From NCBI GenBank assembly GCA_964568875.1, contig CAZMSH010000018.1:11039-75038 (forward strand): DNA of 64,000 bases, in the 5' to 3' direction. Of this stretch, positions 8,001 to 15,657 are shown one piece after another. This DNA is from SLNP01 sp964568875 (GTDB lineage: Bacteria > Bacteroidota > Bacteroidia > Bacteroidales > VadinHA17). A program made the position numbers and the translations under genes. Position 1 is the stretch's first letter. The number at the start of each line of letters is the position of its first letter. The notes under the pieces are model-generated. The model did not search any database. It had not been told where the DNA came from and worked only from the letters and a program-made list of their open reading frames with translations.

Positions 8001-8065
8001 GCCAGCATAAGAAAGACCACAATGGTGAACTGGGGCAGATCGGCAGCTATCTTTGGCAGTCTCAT
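5033..8065 (-). CDS. RND-family efflux permease (AcrB/HAE1-like)
   Basis: An inner-membrane proton-driven exporter of 1010 residues with the full RND layout: a first transmembrane helix near residues 12-30, a large periplasmic loop starting with the family motif PGTLVIAVLPGAAPSDMETLV, a helix bundle containing the proton-relay Asp (GMLVDNSIVMVENI), then the duplicated second half ending in helices with FTAFIGLISLVGIVVNNSII and GWTIIGGLL. The second relay segment also keeps Asn/Ser in place of some acidic residues, as in many Bacteroidota members. It is the last gene of the TolC-MFP-RND set, three bases after the adaptor gene, and completes a tripartite pump. Drug or lipid export is more likely than metal export because no heavy-metal motif is seen; the substrate is unknown. 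Confidence 0.93.
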   Translation of the reverse strand: MRLPKIAADLPQFTIVVFLMLAWFGVNSYLTMPRTENPEIVVPGTLVIAVLPGAAPSDMETLVADPIERSVNEIDYINRITTRISEGYSITSIEFDFETDADRKYDEVVQKVNSIRGELPDELYSLETWKWSTTDIVTLQLALVSESASWEEMEHHAELLKRAAEKTDGVKKVKVFGIPGREIAINLDFARMAVMNISIEQVENAILSNNVTIPAGTIDIAGLGFNVRGTGRYSSPEEIANTVVSSYAGRLIRVADIATVSMARKDPDYIARFNGRRSAYITVAQKSGRNVFDVNSRLRDGIETIASSLPNEISLEYVFDQTEGVSDRLNKFTGSLLQGIILVGLIIFLAIGVRSAMVVILAIPLSVISGIGIIDFAGFGLQQISIAGLVISLGMLVDNSIVMVENISRHIAKGLSPREASVTAASEIGWPVVTATITTLLAFIPVAMMPDKAGEFIKSLPVTIMATLTISLLAALTLTPVITSRLFRPADPGKPKKGTPFRRLLNYIIEKPYRKTLSFALSHRWLTVAIATGVFLGTLVLVPWVGISFFPKAEQPNFLVTVKTPQGTAIEKTDSLCRVVESILDTIPGVRYTASNIGHGNPQIYYNIYPERNNPSLSQIYVRLDGFTPEGFAETVQRTRNAVSDIPGAMISVREFEQGPPVSAPVHIYISGKDVAVLATMASEIEKTVREHPGATNVTNSASGTGTSLFVDINRDKANMYGVPVHLVSKAVRASVSGLRVSAYRDVSGEEYDIVLKNISSGSGMEVFEHVHVASLAERQIPLLHLADLRLKDYPLEINHYGMERTVQIKAYNLPGYSVDEIVTPAVDRLREMKIPQGYSWHVAGEIEGRKEAFGGMENALLIAVLAILAVLVLQFRSWKQPLIIFIAVPFAVTGMIWALFLTGNTFSFTAFIGLISLVGIVVNNSIILVDYTNRLRAEGRECTEALQVAGEVRFTPIVLTALTTIGGLLPLTLGGGTLWAPLGWTIIGGLLVSTFLTLIVVPVIYKILA

Positions 8066-8068
8066 ACT

Positions 8069-9115
8069 CTACCGGTTTATTATGTTCAGCGTCACACCCG
8101 GCGCCAGGTAGCTCATGCCTTCGGTTATAAAGATGTCTCCCGGTTCCAGCCCTGACCTGACAACAATTCCCTCCCCGGTCATTTCACCGGTAATTATTCT
8201 TTGTTTTTTCCAGGAACCATTGGCAACCAGGTATATGTAAGCGGCACCATCGCCGGTGTCAGTAAGCACTCGCAGGGGGATGATAATGGTGTTTTCCATG
8301 GGTGGCGGATAGATTTTGATCTTGCCGGTCATGCCCGTTCTGAATGCGGGCACCGGTTCTATGACTGTCGTTTTAACGGTGTAGGTGCCGGTCCAGGGAT
8401 CGGCGAAGGCTCCTGTCTCGCGCACCACCCCGCGGAACGATTTACCGGGAAAGGCGTCAAGTGTTACCTTCGCACTGTCGCCTTCGGTGATTTTGACTAT
8501 GTTTTTGTCGGAAACCCCTGATACCATTACCCATTCTCCGTCATCAGGGGCGAACAATACTACAGGATGGCCTGCGCCTGTTACTTCTCCTCTTTCAGCA
8601 AGCTTCTTAAGTACCTTTCCGCTTGTGGTGGCGGTGATAACCGCCCTGTCGCGGTTGAAGGTTGCGGCAGTAAGCGATGCCCTAGCCAGGTCGCGCGCGG
8701 TGCGGGCGTTCTGAAGCATCTCGAGCGTGGCAACTGAATCGGCATAAAGATTCTCTGCTCTGGAGAGGTCACGTTCAGCCTTTTCGAGAGCAAGGCGATA
8801 CTGGTTTACGGCGCTGCTGATCTCTGTAAGGTCAAGGCTGGCAATAAGCTCTCCCTTTTTTACTGACTCTCCCTCGCGAACGGGAAAACTTCCGATTAAT
8901 CCGCCCGATTTGAATGAAAGCTTCATTTCAGTCTCGGTTGAGAGCAATCCTGTTGTGATAACAGGAATAGCTGCTGAGGTAAGCCTGATGGTATCGGTCA
9001 TTACATTGACAGATGGAGGTGATGCTTCCGGTCTGCCGTTACGTGAGCGGCCGCAGGAAACAGCGGCAATTGCCATTGCGATGAGCAGTACTTTTAAGAT
9101 GAATCTGTATTTCAT
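8069..9115 (-). CDS. RND efflux periplasmic adaptor lipoprotein (MFP)
   Basis: A protein of 348 residues opening with a lipoprotein signal (MKYRFILKVLLIAMAIAAVSC, lipobox Cys at 21). The lipoyl/barrel-sandwich half-motif GLIGSFPVREGESVKKGELIASLD lies around residues 72-95, followed by an alpha-hairpin (about 96-150, rich in Ala/Glu/Arg), the second lipoyl half (ATTSGKVLKKLAERGEVTGAG) and beta-barrel/membrane-proximal domains. It links the RND permease to the TolC-like channel. Three bases separate it from the permease gene and eight from the channel gene upstream, so the three are one transcription unit. Confidence 0.92.
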   Translation of the reverse strand: MKYRFILKVLLIAMAIAAVSCGRSRNGRPEASPPSVNVMTDTIRLTSAAIPVITTGLLSTETEMKLSFKSGGLIGSFPVREGESVKKGELIASLDLTEISSAVNQYRLALEKAERDLSRAENLYADSVATLEMLQNARTARDLARASLTAATFNRDRAVITATTSGKVLKKLAERGEVTGAGHPVVLFAPDDGEWVMVSGVSDKNIVKITEGDSAKVTLDAFPGKSFRGVVRETGAFADPWTGTYTVKTTVIEPVPAFRTGMTGKIKIYPPPMENTIIIPLRVLTDTGDGAAYIYLVANGSWKKQRIITGEMTGEGIVVRSGLEPGDIFITEGMSYLAPGVTLNIINR

Positions 9116-9123
9116 TGGCTCGA

Positions 9124-10530
9124 TTATTTCGTAGTGATTTTTCCTGTTGCCAGCATAAATGCTGTCTTTTCTTTCATGAATCTGTACTGCCTGTCGAGCA
9201 TCTCTTCGCGGGCCCTGGTCAGTAGCGTCTGAGCCTCAAGGAGTTGTCCATAGGCTTCCTGTCCTTCCCTGAATCTCGCCCTTACAATGCGATATGAAGC
9301 ATCGGCCGGTTCGAGTGCGGCGGCCGCCGCCTCAGCCGCTTCATGGGCTGTGAGCATATTGTGCCATGTGTTTATTACCTGCAGCTCAATCTGTTTCTCA
9401 AGCTCCTGCCTGCTTAGTTCAAGCATCTCCCTGTCGAGCATCGCCTGGCGGGTCTTGTTCCTTGTCGTGCTGCCGGCTGTGATGTTCCATCGAAGAACTA
9501 CGGAAGCCAGCATGAAATCATCCTCCTTTCCGAACCTGTACTTCTCTCCCTGAAAACCGTAATCAGCAGCTCCCGCTATTACCGGAAGCGATTCGGCCCT
9601 GTTCAGCCTGATGAAGAGATCGTTTGCCTCGAGCCACCGTTCCATCACTGCCAGTTCGGGTCTCCGGTCCGCTGATCCCTCAATGCCCTCAATCAGTGTA
9701 AAGGCCGGAAGCAGTGGCATTAGGGTTGTGTCGGCAATAACAGGCTCGCGAAGGTCACGGTTGAGGTGGAAGTTAAAGAGGGAGATCGAAGTGTTCATAG
9801 CGCCTCTGGCCTCTGCCAGCTTCATTCTGGCCTCTGCCAGGTCGGCTTCAGCCTTGTAGAGGATATCACGTGTTATCATGTTATTGTTCCAGAGGCTTTT
9901 GCATATTCTCAGGTTTTCGGTGGCGAGGGCGACCAGTTCATCTGCAATGCGCTGATAGCCGGCGCTTCTGAGATAGTCGTAGTAGGCATCAGATATCTGC
10001 TTTACCAGGGTGCGGCGGCTTATCTCCATGTTGTCAAGGCCGATGAGGGTTTCAACCTTTCTGATGCGGTAGTTAAGATAGAGGGCCGGATTGAAAAGGG
10101 GTTGCACCAGCGAGAGTTTTGTCTCATGTTCGGTGGGCCGGAAGAACCTGAAACTGATGTTATCGACGGAAGGGTAGGGGGGTAAAGAGGGGAAGCCCGG
10201 ATTGATCGCCGCCATGGCGCTGTTGAGTGCTGTTATGTTCTGAAAGAGAGGATTGAACATGTCGCCGGCGGGAAATTCGAAGGTTCTGCCTCCCCTGGCT
10301 ACTGTATAGCGTGCGTTGAAACTCAGTGCGGGCATAAAATAGCCCCTCGCCTCGTGAAGGACGGCAAGGCTCTTTTCATAGGAGAGGTTCGCCTTCTGAA
10401 TCGTGATGTTGTTTTCAAGCCCGATTCGTATATATTCATCGAGGATGCTGTCCTGCGCGTAAGCTGTCACTGAAGCAGGGCCCGCGAGGAATGATATTAT
10501 CATCAATGCCGGCAATTTATTTTTTGTCAT
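9124..10530 (-). CDS. TolC-family outer-membrane efflux channel
   Basis: A protein of 468 residues with an N-terminal signal peptide (cleavage near AYAQ, residues 23-26) and the two-fold alpha-helical repeat of the outer-membrane efflux protein family: long Ala/Leu/Glu/Arg-rich helices around residues 165-240 and 375-460 separated by beta-strand segments. It forms the exit duct of the tripartite pump with the adaptor and permease genes that follow. It is the first structural gene after the TetR regulator; the 296 bases between the two hold a palindrome and a heptamer tandem repeat rather than another gene. Confidence 0.92.
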   Translation of the reverse strand: MTKNKLPALMIISFLAGPASVTAYAQDSILDEYIRIGLENNITIQKANLSYEKSLAVLHEARGYFMPALSFNARYTVARGGRTFEFPAGDMFNPLFQNITALNSAMAAINPGFPSLPPYPSVDNISFRFFRPTEHETKLSLVQPLFNPALYLNYRIRKVETLIGLDNMEISRRTLVKQISDAYYDYLRSAGYQRIADELVALATENLRICKSLWNNNMITRDILYKAEADLAEARMKLAEARGAMNTSISLFNFHLNRDLREPVIADTTLMPLLPAFTLIEGIEGSADRRPELAVMERWLEANDLFIRLNRAESLPVIAGAADYGFQGEKYRFGKEDDFMLASVVLRWNITAGSTTRNKTRQAMLDREMLELSRQELEKQIELQVINTWHNMLTAHEAAEAAAAALEPADASYRIVRARFREGQEAYGQLLEAQTLLTRAREEMLDRQYRFMKEKTAFMLATGKITTK

Positions 10531-10612
10531 ATTATGCCTTTTATTTTTATCTTCTTATTCGTTTGCCCTTCACTGCGATGAGTATGAGGGTCAACTCGTT
10601 GCTCTTAATGTT

Positions 10613-10629
10613 TGACCCCTCCGGGGTCA
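10613..10629. repeat. Perfect 7-bp palindrome TGACCCC-tcc-GGGGTCA
   Basis: Arms TGACCCC (10613-10619) and GGGGTCA (10623-10629) surround a three-base loop. A T-rich stretch follows on the plus strand only, so it is not a clear terminator for the minus-strand regulator gene. It could be a weak hairpin between tetR and the channel gene or a REP-like element. Confidence 0.4.
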
Positions 10630-10740
10630 TGTTGTTTTAATTTTTCACCTTGCAACCGGGAAGAAGGGGAGTATGCCTGGTGCCAGATACCTGAACCGAG
10701 ACCGGCTTGCCGGGCGAGCCCTTGACCGAACGGTAGCATA

Positions 10741-10820
10741 CCCGGTACCCGGCACCTGATACCTGATACCTGATACCTGATACCTGATACCTGATACCCG
10801 ACACCCGGTACCTGACACCT
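10741..10820. repeat. Tandem heptamer repeat (acctgat)n
   Basis: Six consecutive acctgat units flanked by degenerate units (acccgac, acccggt, acctgac) form a minisatellite with period 7 between tetR and the TolC gene. Related period-7 arrays occur at 15589, 32813, 40104 and 49546. The frame reads through as an artificial repetitive peptide (RYQVSGI), which is not a gene. Confidence 0.8.
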
Positions 10821-10826
10821 TTCCCT

Positions 10827-11465
10827 CTATTCATTTCTTCTTATTCCATTGATTATCATCTGCATATTTGTTTCGATCAGCTTTTCATGGTTAAGACCAA
10901 ATGCAGCTACCATTTCCGGATTAAGAGAGATCAGTTGCATGAAGCTGTAGAACTGTATCCACACAGAATGAGTCAGGAGGTTGATGTCCAGGTCTATGCG
11001 GAAAAGCCCACTGACCTGGCCTCTTTTCAGTTCATTTTTAATGAGCATAAATGGCGACTCTTCTTCGAATACCTGTTTTACCTCACGATCTGTTAATCCT
11101 GCCGGAATAGAGAATCCCATTCCGACTGTCAGGAATATCCTGAAGTAGTTGCTGTGCAATCTGGCAAACCTGATGAATGACTCAGCCATATTACGCAGGT
11201 TAAGTAGTGGCTCATTGTCGGGAGATACGGCCGTAATTATCAGTTTTTTGAGTCTTTTCATGCCGTTTACCGCACAGTACCACAGAATTGCCTCTTTTGA
11301 AGGGAAATAGTTGTAAAGGGTTCCTTTTCCAAGTTCGGCCTCACGGGCTATATCGTCGATGGTTGATGTTAATATTCCTTTTTCCGCAAAGACTCTTTCT
11401 GCGGCATCAAGGATATCCTCTCTGCGTTTAGTACGCTCGCGTGATTTTCGTTCAGATACTCCCAT
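10827..11465 (-). CDS. TetR/AcrR-family transcriptional regulator
   Basis: A protein of 212 residues from the ATG at 11465. A longer frame exists upstream but has no TetR similarity and would overlap the neighbouring barrel gene. The N-terminal helix-turn-helix is classical: RREDILDAAERVFAEKG, then TIDDIAREAELGKGTLYNYFPSKEAIL. The C-terminal ligand/dimer domain of about 150 residues is variable as expected. It lies directly upstream of, and is oriented with, the TolC-MFP-RND genes and most likely represses them together with itself. A TGAC-N5-GTCA dyad abuts its own promoter box. Confidence 0.9.
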   Translation of the reverse strand: MGVSERKSRERTKRREDILDAAERVFAEKGILTSTIDDIAREAELGKGTLYNYFPSKEAILWYCAVNGMKRLKKLIITAVSPDNEPLLNLRNMAESFIRFARLHSNYFRIFLTVGMGFSIPAGLTDREVKQVFEEESPFMLIKNELKRGQVSGLFRIDLDINLLTHSVWIQFYSFMQLISLNPEMVAAFGLNHEKLIETNMQMIINGIRRNE

Positions 11466-11484
11466 GTGAATGTAGTTCGAAAAA

Positions 11485-11497
11485 TGACCAATAGTCA
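11485..11497. promoter_or_regulatory. Candidate TetR operator (TGAC-N5-GTCA)
   Basis: TGAC (11485-11488) and GTCA (11494-11497) form a dyad separated by CAATA, located between the TetR start codon (11465) and its -7 box (11498-11505). Position and symmetry fit an autorepressor site; arms of four bases are short, so chance cannot be excluded. Confidence 0.4.
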
Positions 11498-11505
11498 CAA
11501 ATGTA
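11498..11505 (-). promoter_or_regulatory. -7 box of the tetR-efflux operon
   Basis: On the minus strand TACATTTG matches TAnnTTTG about 33 bases before the TetR ATG. No good -33 TTTG is visible. Confidence 0.5.
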
Positions 11506-11559
11506 TAAAAAAAACAGAAAACCGTGGAAAATTTTCTGCTTTTAATTACAAGTATGTAA

Positions 11560-12825
11560 TCAGAATGAAATAACCATTCTTGATCCTCCGCCGCCTCCGA
11601 ATCTGGGATTAACCACATTATTGTATATTGAACCGAAGGTGTAGGATAATCCGAAATGGTTAAAATATGAATACTGTGTTGCAAGTTCCTTTCTGCGCAG
11701 AAGGATCTCTTCCGGCGTGGCTCCTCCTTTTACAAGGGCGAGCTGGTCATGGACAATCCTGAAGCTACCGCCGAGATTAAATGATAGTCCCTTTGCTACC
11801 CGAAGATTTACGGAACCGCTTAATCCGAGATTGTTCTTGCTGAAATCATGCAGGTAGTTCCTCCAGTTTAGGGAGAGATTTATGGAACCCCATTTCTGGA
11901 CAACCTCGTAGGCTGCCGCCAGTGATTGCATAAGCAGGTGTTCCTCCATTTTGTCGTAGATAGTTGTATCATTATAGTTCTGGTATTCGTATCCCACCCG
12001 GTACATCAGGCGCAGTTGCCTTCTTGTTGATTCAGTGTAGGGAAATATATTGTATTCGATTCCCGGAAGAATGCTTACTCTCAGATCGCTGTTGCTGTAA
12101 GAAGATGAACTCAGGGACATTGATCCGCCATACGACCAATGGTCGTTAATCGCCAGTACATTAAGAATACTGAGATCCTTTGACTGATTGAGGCTGGTAA
12201 CCGTTGATTCTCCGAGATCGAATTTATCTTCACCCCGGTCGTAGCTCAACGAGAGTTCCGTCTTTATCTTTTCAGTTACCCTGTTTGCAGAAATGTTTGT
12301 AAATATATTACTTGAAGTGTATGACTTCTGTCCCTGCATAAACCCTCCGATACTTGAGCGGAAGACCCAGCTGTTCCATTTATCAGATGAAACAGTTTCG
12401 GTAACAGGCATGTTGAATCTGACATCAATATAAGACGCAAGGGGTGTCTTCTGCACATACCTCATCAGTCCTATTTTAAGGGCAGTGACCTCTTTTTGCC
12501 GTCTTATATCCTGTGTGTCGTCAGGACTCGTATTTACCACTATTGTATCTTTCATGCCGGCAAACTCTTTCTGTCCCACCAGGAAGTATGTTATTTCTGC
12601 TCCTCCCGATCCTGTGGTTCGATGTGATGAAATAATATATAACTGGGCATCCTTCAGGTCACGTACATAGTTAACGAATGTAATCTCCTTACGTAGATAG
12701 TCACTTGCATCCATGAAGACATTAAGTGCATCCTTACGAAGCGTGTCTGATTGAGTTGGAGGCTCCTGGGCGCATAAAAAAACAGTTGCCAGCAGGGCTG
12801 CTGACAATAGTGTGAATCTTTTCAT
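11560..12825 (-). CDS. Conserved outer-membrane beta-barrel protein of unknown function
   Basis: A protein of 421 residues with a signal peptide (MKRFTLLSAALLATVFLCAQ), an N-terminal mixed domain of about 110 residues (including FVNYVRDLKDAQLYII and TSPDDTQDIRRQKEVTALKIGLMRYV), and from about residue 135 on a long run of amphipathic beta strands (SYDRGEDKFDLG, LRLMYRVGYEYQNYND, SINLSLNWRNYLHDF). It ends with a strand containing VNPRFGGGGGSRMVISF, typical of a barrel closing in an aromatic residue. Such proteins are widespread in Bacteroidota but I cannot name a function. It is transcribed alone from a TATATTTG box at 12855-12862 and lies upstream of tetR, which has its own promoter. Confidence 0.75.
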   Translation of the reverse strand: MKRFTLLSAALLATVFLCAQEPPTQSDTLRKDALNVFMDASDYLRKEITFVNYVRDLKDAQLYIISSHRTTGSGGAEITYFLVGQKEFAGMKDTIVVNTSPDDTQDIRRQKEVTALKIGLMRYVQKTPLASYIDVRFNMPVTETVSSDKWNSWVFRSSIGGFMQGQKSYTSSNIFTNISANRVTEKIKTELSLSYDRGEDKFDLGESTVTSLNQSKDLSILNVLAINDHWSYGGSMSLSSSSYSNSDLRVSILPGIEYNIFPYTESTRRQLRLMYRVGYEYQNYNDTTIYDKMEEHLLMQSLAAAYEVVQKWGSINLSLNWRNYLHDFSKNNLGLSGSVNLRVAKGLSFNLGGSFRIVHDQLALVKGGATPEEILLRRKELATQYSYFNHFGLSYTFGSIYNNVVNPRFGGGGGSRMVISF

Positions 12826-12854
12826 TTACAGACATTTTTATGGGTTTAGCAGAT

Positions 12855-12862
12855 CAAATATA
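12855..12862 (-). promoter_or_regulatory. -7 box for the outer-membrane barrel gene
   Basis: TATATTTG on the minus strand, 30 bases before the ATG at 12825; no clear -33 element. Confidence 0.45.
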
Positions 12863-12990
12863 TACTATGGGAATAATTATAATACGGGTCTATTACGGGT
12901 TTAACAAATAATTAACGTTGCCTTTAATGCAACAAGGGCGCAAATAGTTGCACCCCTGCTGTTTGAAAAACCTAAATGTATGAGAAACTG

Positions 12991-14529
12991 TTAATTGGGT
13001 GTTAATCCGTCTTCTGTCATTATCCACCATCTACCGCCAAGGTCCCATGAGTTGTGCCCGGGAGCATTTGCTCTCGTAATCATCGAACCCGCTTTTCTGT
13101 CCACAAAAATCCTGGTTCCCTCAGGAAGATAGAGATAAACCCTTACATCTGATCCACGCCATCTTGTGTTATCGGGAAGGCCGAAATAGGAATCCACAAT
13201 AAGGGAGTCATTTCTGAAGGTGTAATTGTATTCAAGGTCTGCAGCGTTATCAAGGGCTTTTCTCCTTGATGTACCCTGTGAATATCTCCTTACTTCCACA
13301 TAGGGTTCTTCTTCATCTGTCGTTCTGATGAAAGTACGTGCTGAGCAATATATTTTGTCCTCTGCAGTGGTATAGAATGAAAAATTGTCTTCGAAAGGAA
13401 GTTCAATCTTCTTTTCATACTGAGTAGATGACAGATCTTTTCCAAGAGCCAGGACTATTGAGTTGTCAACGGTATTCAGATCGGTACGTTCGATTTGCCT
13501 TCCTGTTTCGGCGAAGCTGATTCCTTCAGTAAAAAGCAACATGGTAAGGGCAACGGCAGCCATTATCCATATTACCAGAGCGCTGATGCTTACTATGCCG
13601 TCTTTAGCCTTGAACTGGAAGATCATTTTGATGCCCCAGTATATCAGGCCCAACAGGGGTAGTGCCAGCACTACCAGACTCAGCCCTACGAACCATGGTA
13701 TAGCAGACGGTGTGACTATCAACGGGAAGAGATCGGAAAAGAAGAAGGTTTCAGTAGAAGCTGAACCCGGCAGCCATGGCCCGTAATTGAAGAATAATGC
13801 CATTATTGCCATAGCCAGGAATGTAAGACCCGTGATTATCAGGGTTACTCCTATTATTATCAGGATAATCCTGAAGAGTATTACAATGAACCTGCCAATA
13901 GCTCTGAATATTTCATTCAGCGCACCTCCGACCCTGTCAGCCGTGTCGGCCCCGACAGGCCTTGAATATGTACCACCCGAACCTTTTCTGCGACGGGACC
14001 TGTCACTTCCATATCGCTGGCCATAGAGTTCCTGCCTCCTTTTTTCGCTGTTGGCAGGAGGGAGAGCTATCCAAAGGGCTATATATACAAAGAAGGCGAA
14101 CCCGTAGAAAAAGGTGAAGAGAATAAACAGCAATCTTATCCATACAGGATCAACATTGATATATGTTCCTATTCCCCCGGCAACACCTGCCACTATGCTC
14201 TCTTCGGGATTACGGTAGAGCCTTCTTTGTATCGAATAGGTGTTCTCTTCAGGTATGTCATCCTCAAAATTGTCTGCCAGCTCTTCAGGCCTTCCCATAA
14301 CAGATATCATCTCATCGACATCATCCATGGTCACGACTCCGGTAAGTCCTCTTCGGCTTTGGAATATCTCCGCAACCCTCGCCTCAAAATCATCAAGCGC
14401 CTCATGTCCTCCCGGAATCTGTCTGAATCGCACGTTGACCTCCTGGAGGTATGAACGCAGTTTTTCAAACGCATCATCGTCAATCTGAAAAACGATTCCT
14501 GCAATGTTTATATTGATGCTCTTTTTCAT
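12991..14529 (-). CDS. PspC-domain envelope protein with long C-terminal region
   Basis: A protein of 512 residues. The N-terminal 100 residues form a Bacteroidota-specific cytoplasmic module (NINIAGIVFQIDDDAFEKL, VVTMDDVDEMISVMGRPEEL) shared with the 197-residue protein upstream in the same operon. A PspC domain follows (RRLYRNPEESIVAGVAGGIG, then VDPVWIRLLFILFTFFYGF and a second hydrophobic part), then about three more transmembrane helices (residues 210-330), and a periplasmic beta-rich domain of about 170 residues with features of an adhesin-like/DUF2807-type head. PspC proteins respond to envelope stress in other bacteria. It is the third gene of PspC-PadR-PspC, 30 bases after padR. Confidence 0.85.
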   Translation of the reverse strand: MKKSININIAGIVFQIDDDAFEKLRSYLQEVNVRFRQIPGGHEALDDFEARVAEIFQSRRGLTGVVTMDDVDEMISVMGRPEELADNFEDDIPEENTYSIQRRLYRNPEESIVAGVAGGIGTYINVDPVWIRLLFILFTFFYGFAFFVYIALWIALPPANSEKRRQELYGQRYGSDRSRRRKGSGGTYSRPVGADTADRVGGALNEIFRAIGRFIVILFRIILIIIGVTLIITGLTFLAMAIMALFFNYGPWLPGSASTETFFFSDLFPLIVTPSAIPWFVGLSLVVLALPLLGLIYWGIKMIFQFKAKDGIVSISALVIWIMAAVALTMLLFTEGISFAETGRQIERTDLNTVDNSIVLALGKDLSSTQYEKKIELPFEDNFSFYTTAEDKIYCSARTFIRTTDEEEPYVEVRRYSQGTSRRKALDNAADLEYNYTFRNDSLIVDSYFGLPDNTRWRGSDVRVYLYLPEGTRIFVDRKAGSMITRANAPGHNSWDLGGRWWIMTEDGLTPN

Positions 14530-14559
14530 CGTTATTGCATATTTATTTATTAACGGTTA

Positions 14560-14883
14560 TTATTTCCTGATCAGATTGACTGATTCAATCAGCTCGTTCC
14601 ATGACTGATCAAGGTCTTTCAGGTATTCCCTGCCAGCTTCAGTCAGTTCGTAGTATTTCCTTGGAGGACCCTGTTGCGACTCCTCCCAACGGTAACTCAA
14701 CAGTCCTGAGTTCTTCTGCCTTGTAAGCAGGGGATATAATGTCCCCTCGACAACTATCAGCTTTACTTCTCGCAGCTCCTTAATTATGTCACTTGCATAG
14801 CAGGAATTCCTGGACAGGATCAGGAGTATGCAGTACTCCAATATTCCTTTCCTCATCTGTGCCTTTGCATTTTCACTGTTCAT
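14560..14883 (-). CDS. PadR-family transcriptional regulator
   Basis: A protein of 107 residues made of one PadR winged helix: MRKGILEYCILLILSRNSCYASDI, the recognition region VVEGTLYPLLTRQKNSGLL, and the wing with the conserved GPPRKYYELTEAG. It belongs to the short class without a long C-terminal dimer domain. It is encoded two bases after the first PspC gene and 30 before the second; PadR regulators commonly repress the operon they sit in. A perfect 7-5-7 dyad over the operon promoter (15550-15568) is its probable operator. Confidence 0.93.
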   Translation of the reverse strand: MNSENAKAQMRKGILEYCILLILSRNSCYASDIIKELREVKLIVVEGTLYPLLTRQKNSGLLSYRWEESQQGPPRKYYELTEAGREYLKDLDQSWNELIESVNLIRK

Positions 14884-14885
14884 GG

Positions 14886-15479
14886 CTATTTGTTTTTAAA
14901 GTTCTTTTTAACTCTTTCGAATTCTTCTCTCACAGACTCTTTTATGTTATGGACGTTTACAGGGTCACCCCGCATCTCAATTTTCTGAGCCGTTGTCCTG
15001 GCTTCGGGCAGTACTATCCAGAGTATCAGATAGGCGAAAAGCCCAAGGCCACCTGCAAGTATCAGGGCCAGAAATATTACCCGTGGTATAATGGGATCAA
15101 GGTGCCAATAGGCAGCCATTCCTGAACATACACCACCTATCATCCTGTTGTCAGGGTCACGGTACATCCTGTGTGAAGAGGTTGAAGCGAATTTGTCACG
15201 GGCAGTGTAGCTGTCCTGATCTACAAAATCCTCTGGCCTGCCCATGATTTCCATTACCTCCCTTACATCACTCATGGTTATTACCTGTCTGAAAGTGCCG
15301 AGCCTTGCTCTGAACAACTCGGCCATCCGTGTCTCAATATCTGCCATTATCTCCGACGCGCTTTCCTCACCTGTGAAGTGAAGCTCCAGCGACCGCAGAT
15401 AGGCCTTCAGTTCATGGTAGGCATCCTCATCCATGTGAAAAGCATACCCGCCGATATTAATGTTAACTGTTACCTTCAT
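14886..15479 (-). CDS. PspC-domain membrane protein (short form)
   Basis: A protein of 197 residues. Its first 95 residues match the N-terminal module of the 512-residue PspC protein in the same operon (NINIGGYAFHMDEDAYHELK, VITMSDVREVMEIMGRPEDF). A PspC domain follows (RMYRDPDNRMIGGVCSGMAAYW, then DPIIPRVIFLALILAGGLG with two hydrophobic helices), and a short charged cytoplasmic tail ends the protein. It is the first gene of the operon, read from a strong TTG-N21-TATCTTTG promoter, and its stop is two bases from the padR start. The two PspC proteins look like a duplication with a later C-terminal extension of one copy. Confidence 0.88.
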   Translation of the reverse strand: MKVTVNINIGGYAFHMDEDAYHELKAYLRSLELHFTGEESASEIMADIETRMAELFRARLGTFRQVITMSDVREVMEIMGRPEDFVDQDSYTARDKFASTSSHRMYRDPDNRMIGGVCSGMAAYWHLDPIIPRVIFLALILAGGLGLFAYLILWIVLPEARTTAQKIEMRGDPVNVHNIKESVREEFERVKKNFKNK

Positions 15480-15527
15480 GTTGTTATATATTTAATAGTA
15501 CTTTAAAAAATATAAAAATAGTTTATG

Positions 15528-15559
15528 CAAAGATATATATAAAAATATATACTATGCAA
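15528..15559 (-). promoter_or_regulatory. Promoter of the PspC-PadR-PspC operon
   Basis: On the minus strand TTG (15559-15557), a 21-base spacer and TATCTTTG (15535-15528) fit the Bacteroidota consensus well. Transcription would start near 15521, about 40 bases before the ATG at 15479. The -33 element lies inside the dyad at 15550-15568. Confidence 0.65.
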
Positions 15560-15568
15560 TACATAGTA
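15550..15568. promoter_or_regulatory. Candidate PadR operator: TACTATG-N5-CATAGTA
   Basis: A perfect inverted repeat of 7-bp arms (15550-15556 and 15562-15568) around CAATA, overlapping the -33 element of the operon promoter. Its position would let a dimeric winged-helix protein block sigma binding. Assignment to the PadR of this operon is inferred from location. Confidence 0.6.
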
Positions 15569-15588
15569 GTAAAAAAATTTAAATATTA

Positions 15589-15650
15589 GGTAAACGGCAG
15601 ACGAGTGACGGTAAACGGCATCAGGGAATCGGTAAACGGAGGACTGAGAT
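15589..15650. repeat. Period-7/21 repeat (ggtaaac family)
   Basis: GGTAAACGG recurs at 15589, 15610 and 15631, exactly 21 bases apart, with seven-base sub-units between. It lies between the PspC promoter and the end of pabA and belongs to the same period-7 class as the arrays at 10741 and 32813. Confidence 0.65.
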
Positions 15651-15657
15651 ATCAGAT

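Noticed and set aside
10637..10834. Short frame encoding a repetitive RYQVSGI peptide
   Set aside because: It is a translation of the heptamer tandem repeat, not a gene.
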